A program made the translations under genes and the position numbers. Positions 1 through 5,753 of a stretch of 8,480 nt of DNA are shown piece by piece (the first letter of the stretch is position 1; every line of letters starts with the position of its first letter). The stretch spans positions 1-8,480 of the forward strand of contig JAFUDD010000138.1 of NCBI GenBank assembly GCA_017459315.1. Reading direction: 5' to 3'. This stretch comes from Clostridia bacterium. Lineage in GTDB: Bacteria; Bacillota_A; Clostridia; Christensenellales; CAG-138. Under the pieces are notes generated by a model. The model searched no databases, was not told where the DNA came from, and saw nothing but the letters and a program-made list of their open reading frames with translations.

Positions 1-109
1 AGCGCACATTAAGAAATGAGCCGGAACGATAACCTCCTATCGGGGCAATTTCAGCTTCCCGCCACCAAAATACCGTCAATAATGACGGGGACAAAGTACC
101 GGGATCGTG

Positions 110-115
110 TATAAT
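110..115 (+). promoter_or_regulatory. Promoter of decayed membrane gene (-35 GGGACA 88-93, -10 TATAAT 110-115)
   Basis: A perfect -10 hexamer TATAAT lies 16 bp downstream of GGGACA, which matches TTGACA at four of six positions. A purine-rich GGGAGAG (about 128-134) and an ATG at 146 follow at sensible distances. The order promoter, RBS, start codon is what makes the short broken reading frame downstream credible as a former gene. The -35 is weak. Confidence 0.45.
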
Positions 116-145
116 AGAAGCAGAAAAGGGAGAGGTACGCCGCAG

Positions 146-325
146 ATGATCATTGCGAAGGTCACAAAGCGATACATCATTCTGTTTACGGCAGCGTTCC
201 TGCTTTGCAGCGTGTTTCGTATCGTTCTGTAAAGAACGGATTTCACACTGTGCTTTGCGCAGTTGTACTGCGGCGCGCTGACGGTGGCCTGGACAAGCAC
301 AGTAACAATGGCAGGATACTGTGAG
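146..325 (+). pseudogene. Decayed N-terminal membrane fragment with in-frame TAA
   Basis: ATG at 146 opens 28 codons beginning MIIAKVTKRYIILF, one hydrophobic membrane-type segment, and stops at TAA 230-232. The same frame then continues through a second protein-like stretch (DFTLCFAQLYCGALTVAWTS) to about 325, where likeness to a protein ends next to the 3' end of the toxin gene. A hydrophobic N-terminus followed by a second hydrophobic stretch in the same frame suggests the start of a multi-pass membrane protein. From memory it resembles the N-terminal membrane part of some clostridial sensor kinases, but I cannot confirm that. The gene has lost its 3' part as well as carrying the stop. Reading the opposite strand (76-300) gives a less convincing arginine-rich and cysteine-containing protein. 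Confidence 0.35.
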
Positions 326-327
326 CA

Positions 328-714
328 TTATTTCAAATTATCTGTATTCGTTTTCACCCATTCGAGCAGTTCTTCATATCCCATCTCACCGGCGGCAACT
401 GCGATTCCGACGCGCGCAACTTCCTCGTTCGTCGGATGAATATGAATCCCGTTCACCTGCAGGAACGCAAGCATAACATACATGCCGATCCGTTTGTTGC
501 CGTCCACGAACGCATGGTTGGAAATCAGCGTATAGCCGAGACGAGCTCCCTTCTCCTGTTTTGTTGGGTAAAGCTCTTTTCCGTCAAACGTCTGATAAAC
601 GCTTTCCAGCGCAGAATCCAGCAAACCATAATCCCGGACACCGTTATCGCCTCCGGTTTCTTCCGTGATCAGCTGATGCAAAAGCAGCACTTTTTCCTGT
701 GAGAATTTAATCAT
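328..714 (-). CDS. doc: Doc/Fic-family toxin of a type II toxin-antitoxin pair
   Basis: This 128-residue protein carries the Fic signature in its Doc form, HAFVDGNKRIG at residues 67-77 (H67, D71, N73, K74, R75). Doc is about 126 residues, so the length is right and the gene looks intact. Family knowledge: Doc uses an inverted Fic chemistry to phosphorylate elongation factor EF-Tu, arresting translation; it acts in the cytosol and is held inactive by Phd. The ATG at 714-712 overlaps the TGA of the upstream antitoxin gene as ATGA, so translation is probably coupled and the antitoxin is made first, as expected for a phd-doc operon. The stop is TAA at 330-328. Assignment to the Doc family is firm; the exact target in this organism is inferred. 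Confidence 0.9.
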   Translation of the reverse strand: MIKFSQEKVLLLHQLITEETGGDNGVRDYGLLDSALESVYQTFDGKELYPTKQEKGARLGYTLISNHAFVDGNKRIGMYVMLAFLQVNGIHIHPTNEEVARVGIAVAAGEMGYEELLEWVKTNTDNLK

Positions 715-953
715 TTTGCCAACTCCAGGAAAGCAGGGCGATATTCGTTCAGCAATCGCTTTGCAACAATATCAATCTTCTCATCATCCGTCAATTCCAG
801 ATCCTCTTCCTGCTCCAGATCGACAAGCTTATATTTCGGTCGATTATTTTTGAAAATTACTGCTTCACCAAACCGATCAGCAATCCGTGCAACGTGGGAA
901 AAGTTCTGATTCGCTTCCGTCATAGAAGCAATAGTGTTCGTATCATTCTTCAT
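711..953 (-). CDS. phd: Phd/YefM-like antitoxin
   Basis: This is an 80-residue, acidic protein beginning MKNDTNTIASMTEANQNFSH. The N-terminal pattern (N-F-S-H-V-A-R-I-A, then A-V-I-F-K-N-N-R-P-K-Y) is that of the Phd/YefM DNA-binding fold, and the acidic C-terminal half (residues 45-80) would be the disordered, toxin-neutralising part. The start at 953 is chosen because AGGAGGTG sits 4-5 bases upstream; an upstream ATG at 983 adds ten unlikely residues (MIILLCRRCS) and would lie inside the promoter. The gene overlaps doc by 4 bp. In the family, Phd represses its own operon and the Doc:Phd ratio tunes that repression; the palindrome in the promoter here fits this. The family call rests on N-terminal pattern, size and partner rather than a unique motif. 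Confidence 0.85.
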   Translation of the reverse strand: MKNDTNTIASMTEANQNFSHVARIADRFGEAVIFKNNRPKYKLVDLEQEEDLELTDDEKIDIVAKRLLNEYRPAFLELAK

Positions 954-972
954 GCTGCACCTCCTGCATAAT

Positions 973-1001
973 AGTATAATCAAATTATAGGATTAAATCA
1001 A
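973..1001 (-). promoter_or_regulatory. phd-doc promoter with embedded palindromic operator
   Basis: On the minus strand TTGATT (1001-996) and TATACT (978-973) are separated by 17 bp, a near-consensus sigma-A promoter ending about 20 bp before the antitoxin start. Inside it lies the inverted repeat TATAAT-CAA-ATTATA (975-989), with 6-bp arms spanning the -10 region and the downstream half of the spacer. That is where an autorepressing Phd dimer would be expected to bind. The palindrome is AT-only in its arms, so chance is possible. Confidence 0.6.
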
Positions 1002-1002
1002 C

Positions 1003-1185
1003 CTATTTTTTGCCTGCGCTCATCTTTATCTCTTGAGAGCGCACTTTCCTGACATAGGCTTTTCCTGGCATTATGCGATAATCCACCGGCCGATTGACAG
1101 CATTAAGGATGAAGGGTATATATTTTAGCAGGCTTTCTGTCCAAAAGTCTTCCCTTGAAATGTCATGTTTCGCCTTTTCAATGAT
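1003..1185 (-). other. Unassigned open minus-strand frame under the AIM24 promoters
   Basis: A frame of 60 codons is open between TGA (1188-1186) and TAG (1005-1003). Its translation is protein-like (it contains LLKYIPFILNAVNRPVDY and ends KMSAGKK) but has no start codon with an RBS. I do not recognise it. It could be the C-terminal remnant of a lost gene or a chance open frame; the two plus-strand promoters that overlap it argue for a non-coding role today. Confidence 0.15.
1094..1122 (+). promoter_or_regulatory. Upstream promoter P1 of the AIM24 gene
   Basis: A perfect TTGACA (1094-1099) is followed after 17 bp by TATATA (1117-1122). Transcription from here would give a leader of about 140 nt before the AIM24 start. 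No other plus-strand gene lies between it and 1269, so it most likely serves that gene. Confidence 0.55.
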
Positions 1186-1203
1186 TCATATGTTTGGTAT
1201 AAT
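1175..1203 (+). promoter_or_regulatory. Downstream promoter P2 of the AIM24 gene
   Basis: TTTTCA (1175-1180), 17 bp, then a perfect TATAAT (1198-1203) preceded by TTTGG. With P1 this makes a tandem arrangement 81 bp apart. The leader from P2 is about 60 nt and contains AAGGGAG (1251-1257), the only RBS-like element, 11 bases before the ATG, which is a longer gap than usual. Confidence 0.6.
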
Positions 1204-1268
1204 ATACGCGGGAGAGAAAACTTGTCACCATATGAGTTAATTACCTACAGAAGGGAGTATATCAAAGC

Positions 1269-2075
1269 ATGGCTATTACGTTCAAAAACCTTGAGAACCA
1301 GAACAAGAAGATTGTCAGCAAACTGGGAAGCTTTTCGGTTCTGGAATACACGAAGGATCCCAGCGTCGCGCCGGACAACGCGGCGGCTTACTACTTTATG
1401 TCCGAAATGGGTGTCCGCAAGCGGCAGCTGCTTTGCCAACTGAACGGCGGAAAGTCCTCTGTCGTTTTGCAAGCGGGAGCCATGCAATGGATGGCGGGCA
1501 ATGTGACCGCGACCACGGGCATCAAGGGCGTCGGCGATCTGTTCGGCAAGATGGTCAAGAGCGCCGTCACAAAGGAATCGACCATCAAGCCCGAATATGT
1601 CGGAACCGGAATCGTCGCGCTGGAACCGACCTACAAATACATCATTTTACAGGATGTCGCCACATGGGGCGCAAAGGGAATGACGATCGAGGATGGTATG
1701 TTCCTGGCCTGCGACGGTACGGTGCAGCACAAGATCGCTGCGCGGAAAACGCTTTCCTCCGCTACTGCCGGCGGCGAGGGGCTGTTCAACCTGTCTTTGG
1801 CAGGCGAAGGCGTCGTCGCTTTGGAAAGCAATGTGCCGGTTGAGGAAGCGATCGAGGTTACGCTTGATAATGATGTGATCAAAATCGACGGACGGTATGC
1901 GATCTGCTGGAGCACCAGCCTTGAATTTACCGTAGAGCGTTCCTCCAAGACGCTGATCGGCTCCATGGTCAACAAGGAAGGTCTGGTCAATGTTTACAGA
2001 GGCACCGGCAAGATCCTGATGAGTCCGCTCACCCAGTGGACAAGCAACCTCGGTGCAACGACGCACAGCAAGTAA
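1269..2075 (+). CDS. AIM24 family protein
   Basis: This is a 268-residue, intact protein of the AIM24/DUF124 family. Recognisable parts are the central stretch rich in Gly and small residues (residues about 60-100: QLNGGKSSVVLQAGAMQWM, then GDLFGKMVKSAVTKES), the family-typical KPEYVGTGIVALEPTYKYI (108-126), and a beta-rich C-terminal half (DVIKIDGRYAICWSTSLEF). No signal peptide, membrane segment or catalytic motif is visible, so a soluble cytosolic beta-sandwich protein is expected. AIM24 was named from a yeast mitochondrial protein; the bacterial role is not established and I assign none. The ATG at 1269 fits the start of homologous sequence (MAITFKNL). It is transcribed alone, from two candidate tandem promoters, and ends at a strong terminator 25 bp after the TAA. 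Confidence 0.85.
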   Translation: MAITFKNLENQNKKIVSKLGSFSVLEYTKDPSVAPDNAAAYYFMSEMGVRKRQLLCQLNGGKSSVVLQAGAMQWMAGNVTATTGIKGVGDLFGKMVKSAVTKESTIKPEYVGTGIVALEPTYKYIILQDVATWGAKGMTIEDGMFLACDGTVQHKIAARKTLSSATAGGEGLFNLSLAGEGVVALESNVPVEEAIEVTLDNDVIKIDGRYAICWSTSLEFTVERSSKTLIGSMVNKEGLVNVYRGTGKILMSPLTQWTSNLGATTHSK

Positions 2076-2079
2076 TGAT

Positions 2080-2140
2080 CTTTTGGTGAGTATAACCAAA
2101 GGAGGCGGCTTCTGCTCGAAGCGCCTCCGATTTTTCTTTT
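2080..2140 (+). terminator. Rho-independent terminator after the AIM24 gene
   Basis: The stem is GGAGGCG-G-CTTC (2101-2112) pairing with GAAG-CGCCTCC (2118-2128) with one bulged G and a 5-nt loop, followed by TTTTTCTTTT (2131-2140). A second small hairpin precedes it: CTTTTGGT (2080-2087) with ACCAAAGG (2095-2102), sharing two bases with the terminator stem. Read on the minus strand, the main stem is followed only by TTTGGTT, so it would be a poor terminator for the converging genes. Confidence 0.85.
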
Positions 2141-2246
2141 AATATCTGATCTCTACAATCAATTCTTCAAACGGAACTCTTTTGCCCTCCGTGATGGGTT
2201 GCTGTTGAGAAAGCTCTGTACGGTTGTCGTTTGCGTGTTCTTCCAT
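2139..2246 (-). CDS. Small ORF, 35 codons, unknown function
   Basis: ATG at 2246-2244 opens a 35-residue frame, MEEHANDNRTELSQQQ to EELIVEIRY, ending with TAA at 2141-2139. It is acidic, hydrophilic and without a membrane segment. Support for expression comes from upstream signals: a 17-bp-spaced promoter ending at 2280 and GGGGG seven bases before the ATG. The same frame is open further upstream to an ATG at 2396, giving 85 residues in all, but that longer start has no clear RBS. It lies in a different frame from the tail of the broken response regulator, in the place where a LytTR DNA-binding domain would normally be encoded. I recognise no family. It may instead be the 3' end of an unrelated gene brought here by rearrangement. 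Confidence 0.4.
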   Translation of the reverse strand: MEEHANDNRTELSQQQPITEGKRVPFEELIVEIRY

Positions 2247-2746
2247 GGTGATACCCCCGTTACAACAAAATCCTTGATCATTATAGCCACGGGGATCGGG
2301 TTTCGCAAGAGTAAAATCCGGGGATAAAGAAACTTCATAAGGGCCATCGGGAAACCCTTTCTTTTGTTCTTTCGCCTTGTGAATCCTTTGTGACATATAG
2401 TGATTTCAATCTGTGTGTAATCAACCGGCTTTAGCAGATAGTCGAGGAGCTCCACCTTATAGCCCTCGATTGCATATTGATGTTCAGTCGTAACGCATAT
2501 AAGGATTACATTTCGGTCTTTCTCTCTGATGATTGAGGCGGTTTCAATCCCATTCATTCCGGGGAGCACAATGTCCAAAAAAACCAAATCATACATATGT
2601 TCTACGAACTGCTTCAGCAGATCCTCTCCGGAAACGAAGCAGGAAAAACAGAACTCACAGTTTCGATTAAGACTGTATTTTTCCAAAAGGGAGAATAGTT
2701 TCTTCTGTTCTTCCAGATTATCTTCTACGATAGCGACTCGAATCAT
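2159..2746 (-). pseudogene. Truncated LytTR-type response regulator, receiver domain only
   Basis: Residues 1-112 form a complete receiver domain: acidic pocket E8-D9, phosphoacceptor D58 in YDLVFLDIVLPGMNG, the conserved T87 in the VTTEHQ stretch, and K106 in LLKPVDY. The spacing and the tail LDYLLKPVDYTQ are typical of AgrA/LytR-type regulators, which continue with a LytTR DNA-binding domain. Here family likeness stops around 2402 and the frame runs on for about 80 residues that resemble nothing (lysine/arginine-rich, then FLYPRILLLRNPIPVAIM), ending at TGA 2161-2159. The start at 2746 is set by AAAGGAG seven bases upstream, and a promoter lies at 2818-2846. No sensor kinase is next to it. 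If made, the protein could be phosphorylated but not bind DNA, so it is most likely a rearrangement relic. Confidence 0.8.
2280..2308 (-). promoter_or_regulatory. Promoter of the 35-codon ORF
   Basis: On the minus strand TTGCGA (2308-2303), a 17-bp spacer, and a perfect TATAAT (2285-2280). The predicted start of transcription is about 25-30 bases upstream of the ATG at 2246. It lies inside the reading frame of the truncated response regulator, as expected if the sequence was not originally part of that gene. Confidence 0.5.
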
Positions 2747-2817
2747 TCGTCCACTCCTTTTTCCGCACTTTAATTCTAACATGGCTTTTCGAATAGAGCG
2801 GCACTTGCTTTTCAAAT

Positions 2818-2846
2818 AGTATATATGAAAATAGTGAAAGCGGCAA
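2818..2846 (-). promoter_or_regulatory. Promoter of the truncated response regulator
   Basis: TTGCCG (2846-2841), 17 bp, TATACT (2823-2818) on the minus strand, about 70 bp before the start codon. The 5' control region therefore looks intact although the gene body is not. Confidence 0.5.
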
Positions 2847-2916
2847 GCGGATATTTGCAGATGCTTTTACTGCTCTAGAATTCACCTTTTTCCTGTCGTG
2901 ATGAATCACTATATGC

Positions 2917-3249
2917 TCATCGAAAATGAAAACTCGCATGTACTTCCGAAATTCTCATCGCTGCAACCTCAATTGTAACGTCTTTGCTTGACAGGATATT
3001 GACGCTGGCTTTATTAGGATTGTTGACAGAATCCCAAAAATCTTTTACCAGTTTTTCGGGATCCGGAAGATGGATCGGATGGAGGGACTTGTCCGGATGC
3101 TCTTCGACTCCAAGCAGAATGATTCCGCCGAACGTATTTGCAAATGCGGAATACGTTTTCCAAATACTCTGCGGAAGCCCTCCTGCGGCCTTCTTTGCTT
3201 CGATTCGGTTGTTTTCTCTGTATTGTTCCAAATGGTTGAGATCAATCAT
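2917..3249 (-). pseudogene. Truncated AlbA_2 (Schlafen AlbA-like) domain protein
   Basis: The first 96 or so residues match the N-terminal AlbA_2 domain of the large clostridial family often annotated as putative DNA-binding or RecG-like ATP-dependent helicase: EQYRENNRIEAKKAAGGLP, then SIWKTYSAFANTFGGIILLGVEE and the NPNKASVNILSSKDVTIEV stretch. Full-length members run to several hundred residues, with a Schlafen-type ATP-binding region and a winged helix at the C-terminus. Here the sequence breaks after DVTIEV, continues with about 15 unrelated residues (ISEVHASFHFR) and ends at TGA 2919-2917. The start has an excellent RBS, GGAGGTG (3260-3254), and a promoter at 3277-3305. A few later parts of the family could not be found further along the minus strand. 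Function is presumably lost. Confidence 0.8.
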
Positions 3250-3253
3250 GTTG

Positions 3254-3305
3254 CACCTCCGAACATCTTCCTGTTCGGTATACCAAAGAATTGGGGTAAT
3301 TACAA
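3254..3305 (-). promoter_or_regulatory. Promoter, inverted repeat and RBS upstream of the AlbA_2 fragment
   Basis: On the minus strand TTGTAA (3305-3300), 17 bp, TATACC (3282-3277) form a plausible promoter. A perfect inverted repeat CCGAACA-N6-TGTTCGG (3259-3278) overlaps the end of the -10 and runs into the RBS GGAGGTG (3260-3254). It could be an operator at the transcription start, or, in a transcript from further upstream, a hairpin that masks the RBS. Confidence 0.5.
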
Positions 3306-3391
3306 TTCCTTCCGATCTGTGCTGGCTCGTTTTAACATTTATGAAGATTCTTCCATGAATTTTCCCCTTGACAAACTTGTTGCATTATCGA

Positions 3392-3607
3392 TTATTTCGT
3401 CAGAACACTTATCAGCGTAATCACCTCATTGTTCAGCCGGACCATGCCGCCGTCATGCACGGAAACCAAAGCGATCACCGGCGTCGGCGTTTCTGCAGAA
3501 ACGGGGACAGCGGTCTGCTTCGGCGCACACCCTGTTAAGTGCAGATGTGCTGCGAACCGAAAAAGAAGGATCGATCCGGCAGAACACAAATGAAGCGATG
3601 ACGTCAT
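3392..3607 (-). pseudogene. Lipoprotein-like fragment
   Basis: A 71-residue frame with a hydrophobic segment at residues 12-23 followed by LTGC (24-27), which fits a lipobox, and then a low-complexity linker rich in Thr/Pro/Val/Ala (TAVPVSAETPTPV) of the sort found after the lipid-anchored cysteine of Gram-positive lipoproteins. It ends after only about 44 residues of mature sequence (TAA 3394-3392). The N-terminus is poor: no positive charge before residue 17 and no convincing RBS at the ATG (3607). I read it as the remains of a larger lipoprotein gene; a functional small lipoprotein is possible but less likely, and a chance frame cannot be excluded. Confidence 0.35.
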
Positions 3608-3613
3608 TCCATT

Positions 3614-3750
3614 CTATGTGCAGAAACTTATAAAGTAGGATTTGGAATTCCGTCGGAAACAAGACCTGTTTTTACATGCAGGCAGACTATGCACCTTGTT
3701 GTATGACGACGCCGACAAAAAAGTGATTCGCCATAAACTTTCAGAAAAAC
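3614..3750. other. Non-coding or degraded stretch before the AraC gene
   Basis: Together with the fragment before it, this fills the gap between the AlbA_2 fragment and the regulator. I see no gene with start signals. One plus-strand frame ends in protein-like YDDADKKVIRHKLSEKP with its TGA at 3753-3755 inside the next promoter, possibly the tail of a lost gene, but it has no start and no family I recognise. Confidence 0.3.
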
Positions 3751-3751
3751 C

Positions 3752-3780
3752 GTGACAACTGACAAAGGAAGGTTTATACT
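3752..3780 (+). promoter_or_regulatory. Promoter of the AraC-type regulator
   Basis: GTGACA (3752-3757), five of six matches to consensus, 17 bp, then TATACT (3775-3780). The RBS AGGTG (3804-3808) follows at a normal distance. GACA recurs within the spacer (3761-3764), so a slightly different -35 register is possible. Confidence 0.65.
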
Positions 3781-3814
3781 GAAAAAGTAATAAAATCGAA
3801 ATCAGGTGACTGCT

Positions 3815-4672
3815 GTGCAGATTTGGGAAGAGGAAGTACAATACATCGAGGATACGCCCGTCCGCATCATTCTGGACGACAAGATCTCCATTCTGCGCGG
3901 CAAACTGCCGCCGCACTGGCACAGCGAAATCGAGATCGACTATGTGCTGAAGGGGACCGTGTACTATCTTGTAAACGGCATCAGCTACTGCGTATCGCAG
4001 GATGAGATCCTGATCGTGGACAGCAGCGTGATCCATTCCGGTCGGTGCAGCGACGGGGACACGGTGGAGCAAACACATGCCGAGGTCATGACGCTGCAGC
4101 TCAATCGGGATATTTTTCGGTATGCGCATTATCAAAGACCTGCGTTTCAGGTCTTTTTGCCGCGCTCGGAAAACGCGAAGCTCCGCGCGATCCTTTTGGA
4201 AATCAAGGCGATTTTTCAGCAAAAACCGGCCTATTACGAGCTGCTGATCAACGAGCAGCTTTTGAAGCTGTGCTATTGCCTCTTGACCAATCACAGCGCG
4301 CAGGACGAGAAAAACGACGCTTCCGTGCACGCAACGCGGGAAATCAAGCGCGCGATTCAATACGTGGAGGAGCATTGCACCGAAAAACTCAAACTGGAGG
4401 ACGTTGCAGGCTTTACGCATTACAACCCGTCCTACTTTTCGCGCCGGTTCCATCAGTTCACCGGCTTCACGTTCAACGAATATCTGAACCGCTGCCGCAC
4501 GGGAAGCGCGGCAAAGCTGCTCCTCGAAACCGAAAAATCCATTTCCGAAATCGCCTATGAATGCGGCTTTTCGAACGTAGCCGCTTTCATTACCTTTTTT
4601 AAGCGCCAATACCAGACGACGCCCGAAAAGTACAGAAAAGCATTTCTCCTCGAAAAAGTAAAAATTTCATAA
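3815..4672 (+). CDS. AraC/XylS-family transcriptional regulator, cupin sensor
   Basis: A 285-residue regulator with the classic layout. The N-terminal cupin-like sensor (about residues 30-80) contains LPPHWHSEIEIDYVLKGTVYYLVNG and the later IVDSSVIHSG; the C-terminal double helix-turn-helix (about 178-276) contains KLKLEDVAGFTHYNPSYFSRRF and ISEIAYECGFSNVAAFITFFKRQY, with P-E-K-Y-R close to the end. The GTG at 3815 is preferred because AGGTG lies six bases before it; a GTG at 3806 in the same frame overlaps that RBS. The cupin suggests it senses a small molecule or sugar-like ligand. It has its own promoter, and the next genes start 136 bp downstream on the same strand from a separate promoter, so it is the likely local activator of that cluster. 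The ligand cannot be told from sequence. Confidence 0.92.
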   Translation: MQIWEEEVQYIEDTPVRIILDDKISILRGKLPPHWHSEIEIDYVLKGTVYYLVNGISYCVSQDEILIVDSSVIHSGRCSDGDTVEQTHAEVMTLQLNRDIFRYAHYQRPAFQVFLPRSENAKLRAILLEIKAIFQQKPAYYELLINEQLLKLCYCLLTNHSAQDEKNDASVHATREIKRAIQYVEEHCTEKLKLEDVAGFTHYNPSYFSRRFHQFTGFTFNEYLNRCRTGSAAKLLLETEKSISEIAYECGFSNVAAFITFFKRQYQTTPEKYRKAFLLEKVKIS

Positions 4673-4691
4673 TAACCGGTAAAACAACCGA

Positions 4692-4720
4692 AAGACAGCT
4701 CTGCCGGTATCGCGTATAAT
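4692..4720 (+). promoter_or_regulatory. Promoter of the hydrolase-PHP-esterase-ABC cluster
   Basis: AAGACA (4692-4697), 17 bp, perfect TATAAT (4715-4720), followed 76 bp later by AGGAGG (4797-4802). The -35 is weak, which suits an activator-dependent promoter. An imperfect repeat, ATAACCGG (about 4672-4679) and CCGGTAT (about 4704-4710), flanks the -35 and could be the AraC site; that is inference. Confidence 0.55.
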
Positions 4721-4808
4721 TATCGTATATAGATTTACGCTTTTTTGTCGTGCGCAAAAACAGTATCCGAACAGCGGAAAGACACCATTTCAAAGCAGGA
4801 GGCAAGCT

Positions 4809-5753
4809 ATGCGACCGACGTTATATTTTGCGATTCAACGCGCCCATCACTACATCAAAAAACACAATCCGCCGGATCACATGGAGATGACCGACGAGTT
4901 TGTGCAAAAGCTGCGCGATCGGGTCGAGCACATGGATTACGACTGTACGACAGTCGAGGAAAAGCTCCGAAAGGGCTTGACCTTGGAAAAGGTGCAGCTG
5001 GCGCATTGCACGAGCTGGCTCGTCAGCCGCGAGCAGAATCCCAAGGACAAGATCATTTATTACATCCACGGCGGCGGCTTTGTCAACGGCAGTGCCAAAC
5101 AGCTTTTCAAGTTCATTTCCTATGCCGTCAGGCATTTCGGTTACAACCTGTATGCGGTGGATTATCGGCTGACGCCGGTGAACACCTGCATCGACACGAT
5201 CACCGACTGCGAAAACGGGTACAAGTACCTGCTCGAGCATTACGCCCCCGAAAACATCATTTTGATGGGCGAATCCGCGGGCGGCAATCTGGTGCTCGCC
5301 TTGCCGCAGAAACTGAAGGACGACAACCTGCCGCTGCCGGCTGGTCTTGTCGCGTCCTCGCCGGTCGTGCAGTTTCTGCACTATGCGTACAGCTATTACG
5401 AGTGCGCTTTCAAAACCGATTAGGGCATCCTGTTCGGCATCACCGATGTCACTAGGTTCTATAAGGGCGATCTGCCGCTCGACCATCCCTATCTTTCGCC
5501 GTTGTGCGGCGATTTGAGAAATTATCCGCCGACCTACCTTGATGCTTCCAATGTGGAAAGCCTGCGCGACGACGCGCGGATGATGTTCGTCCGGCTCAAG
5601 GAGGAGGGCTGCGACGTGGAGTACCATGAGCTAAAAGACTTCTTCCATGCGATGCTGACCGCGCCGCAGTATCGTTTTGTCCGCAAAGAGGAGCATACGC
5701 ACGTACTGGCCTTTATCCATAGGGTATTCGGAGATAAACCAAATGAAAAATAA
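4809..5753 (+). pseudogene. HSL-type alpha/beta hydrolase interrupted by one in-frame TAG
   Basis: The frame reads as a 314-residue alpha/beta hydrolase of the hormone-sensitive-lipase type (carboxylesterase), broken only by TAG at codon 205 (5421-5423). Before the stop are the oxyanion-hole motif HGGGF (residues 87-91), A-V-D-Y-R-L-T-P (116-123), and the nucleophile elbow GESAGG with S156. After the stop the frame continues for 109 codons with no further lesion and contains the rest of the triad: acidic E250/D254 near SLRDDA, and H280 in DFFHAM. Termination at 5421 would give a 204-residue protein without acid and histidine, almost surely inactive. The start ATG has AGGAGG six bases upstream. 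The end overlaps the next gene by 11 bp. A recent nonsense mutation is the simplest reading; amber read-through or a sequencing error are alternatives. Confidence 0.88.

Noticed and set aside
28..43. CGATA-N6-TATCG inverted repeat near the left edge
   Set aside because: Only 5-bp arms and no T-run, so neither a terminator nor an operator can be supported.
16..118. 33-codon plus-strand frame from ATG 16 to TAG 116
   Set aside because: No RBS, no recognisable sequence, and it runs into the promoter of the next fragment.
1016..1042. GCGCTC-N15-GAGCGC hairpin
   Set aside because: Six-base stem with a 15-nt loop and no U-tract on either strand; not enough for a terminator.
1647..2099. 150-residue minus-strand frame under the AIM24 gene
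   Set aside because: Its start lies in the terminator region and the plus-strand frame is a full family member.
2718..2939. 73-residue minus-strand frame between the AlbA_2 and response-regulator fragments
   Set aside because: It overlaps the start of the regulator in another frame, has no RBS and no family likeness.
3368..3389. TTGACA with a GATTAT 16 bp downstream on the plus strand
   Set aside because: No plus-strand gene follows for over 400 bp and the -10 is weak; probably chance in AT-rich sequence.
3614..4609. 331-residue open frame on the minus strand
   Set aside because: It lies antisense to the AraC gene, whose translation has clear cupin and helix-turn-helix motifs; the opposite strand stays open only because of the GC-rich codon pattern.
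4821..5627. 268-residue minus-strand frame that crosses the TAG in the hydrolase
   Set aside because: Antisense to the hydrolase with no recognisable motif, whereas the plus strand carries HGGGF and GESAGG.
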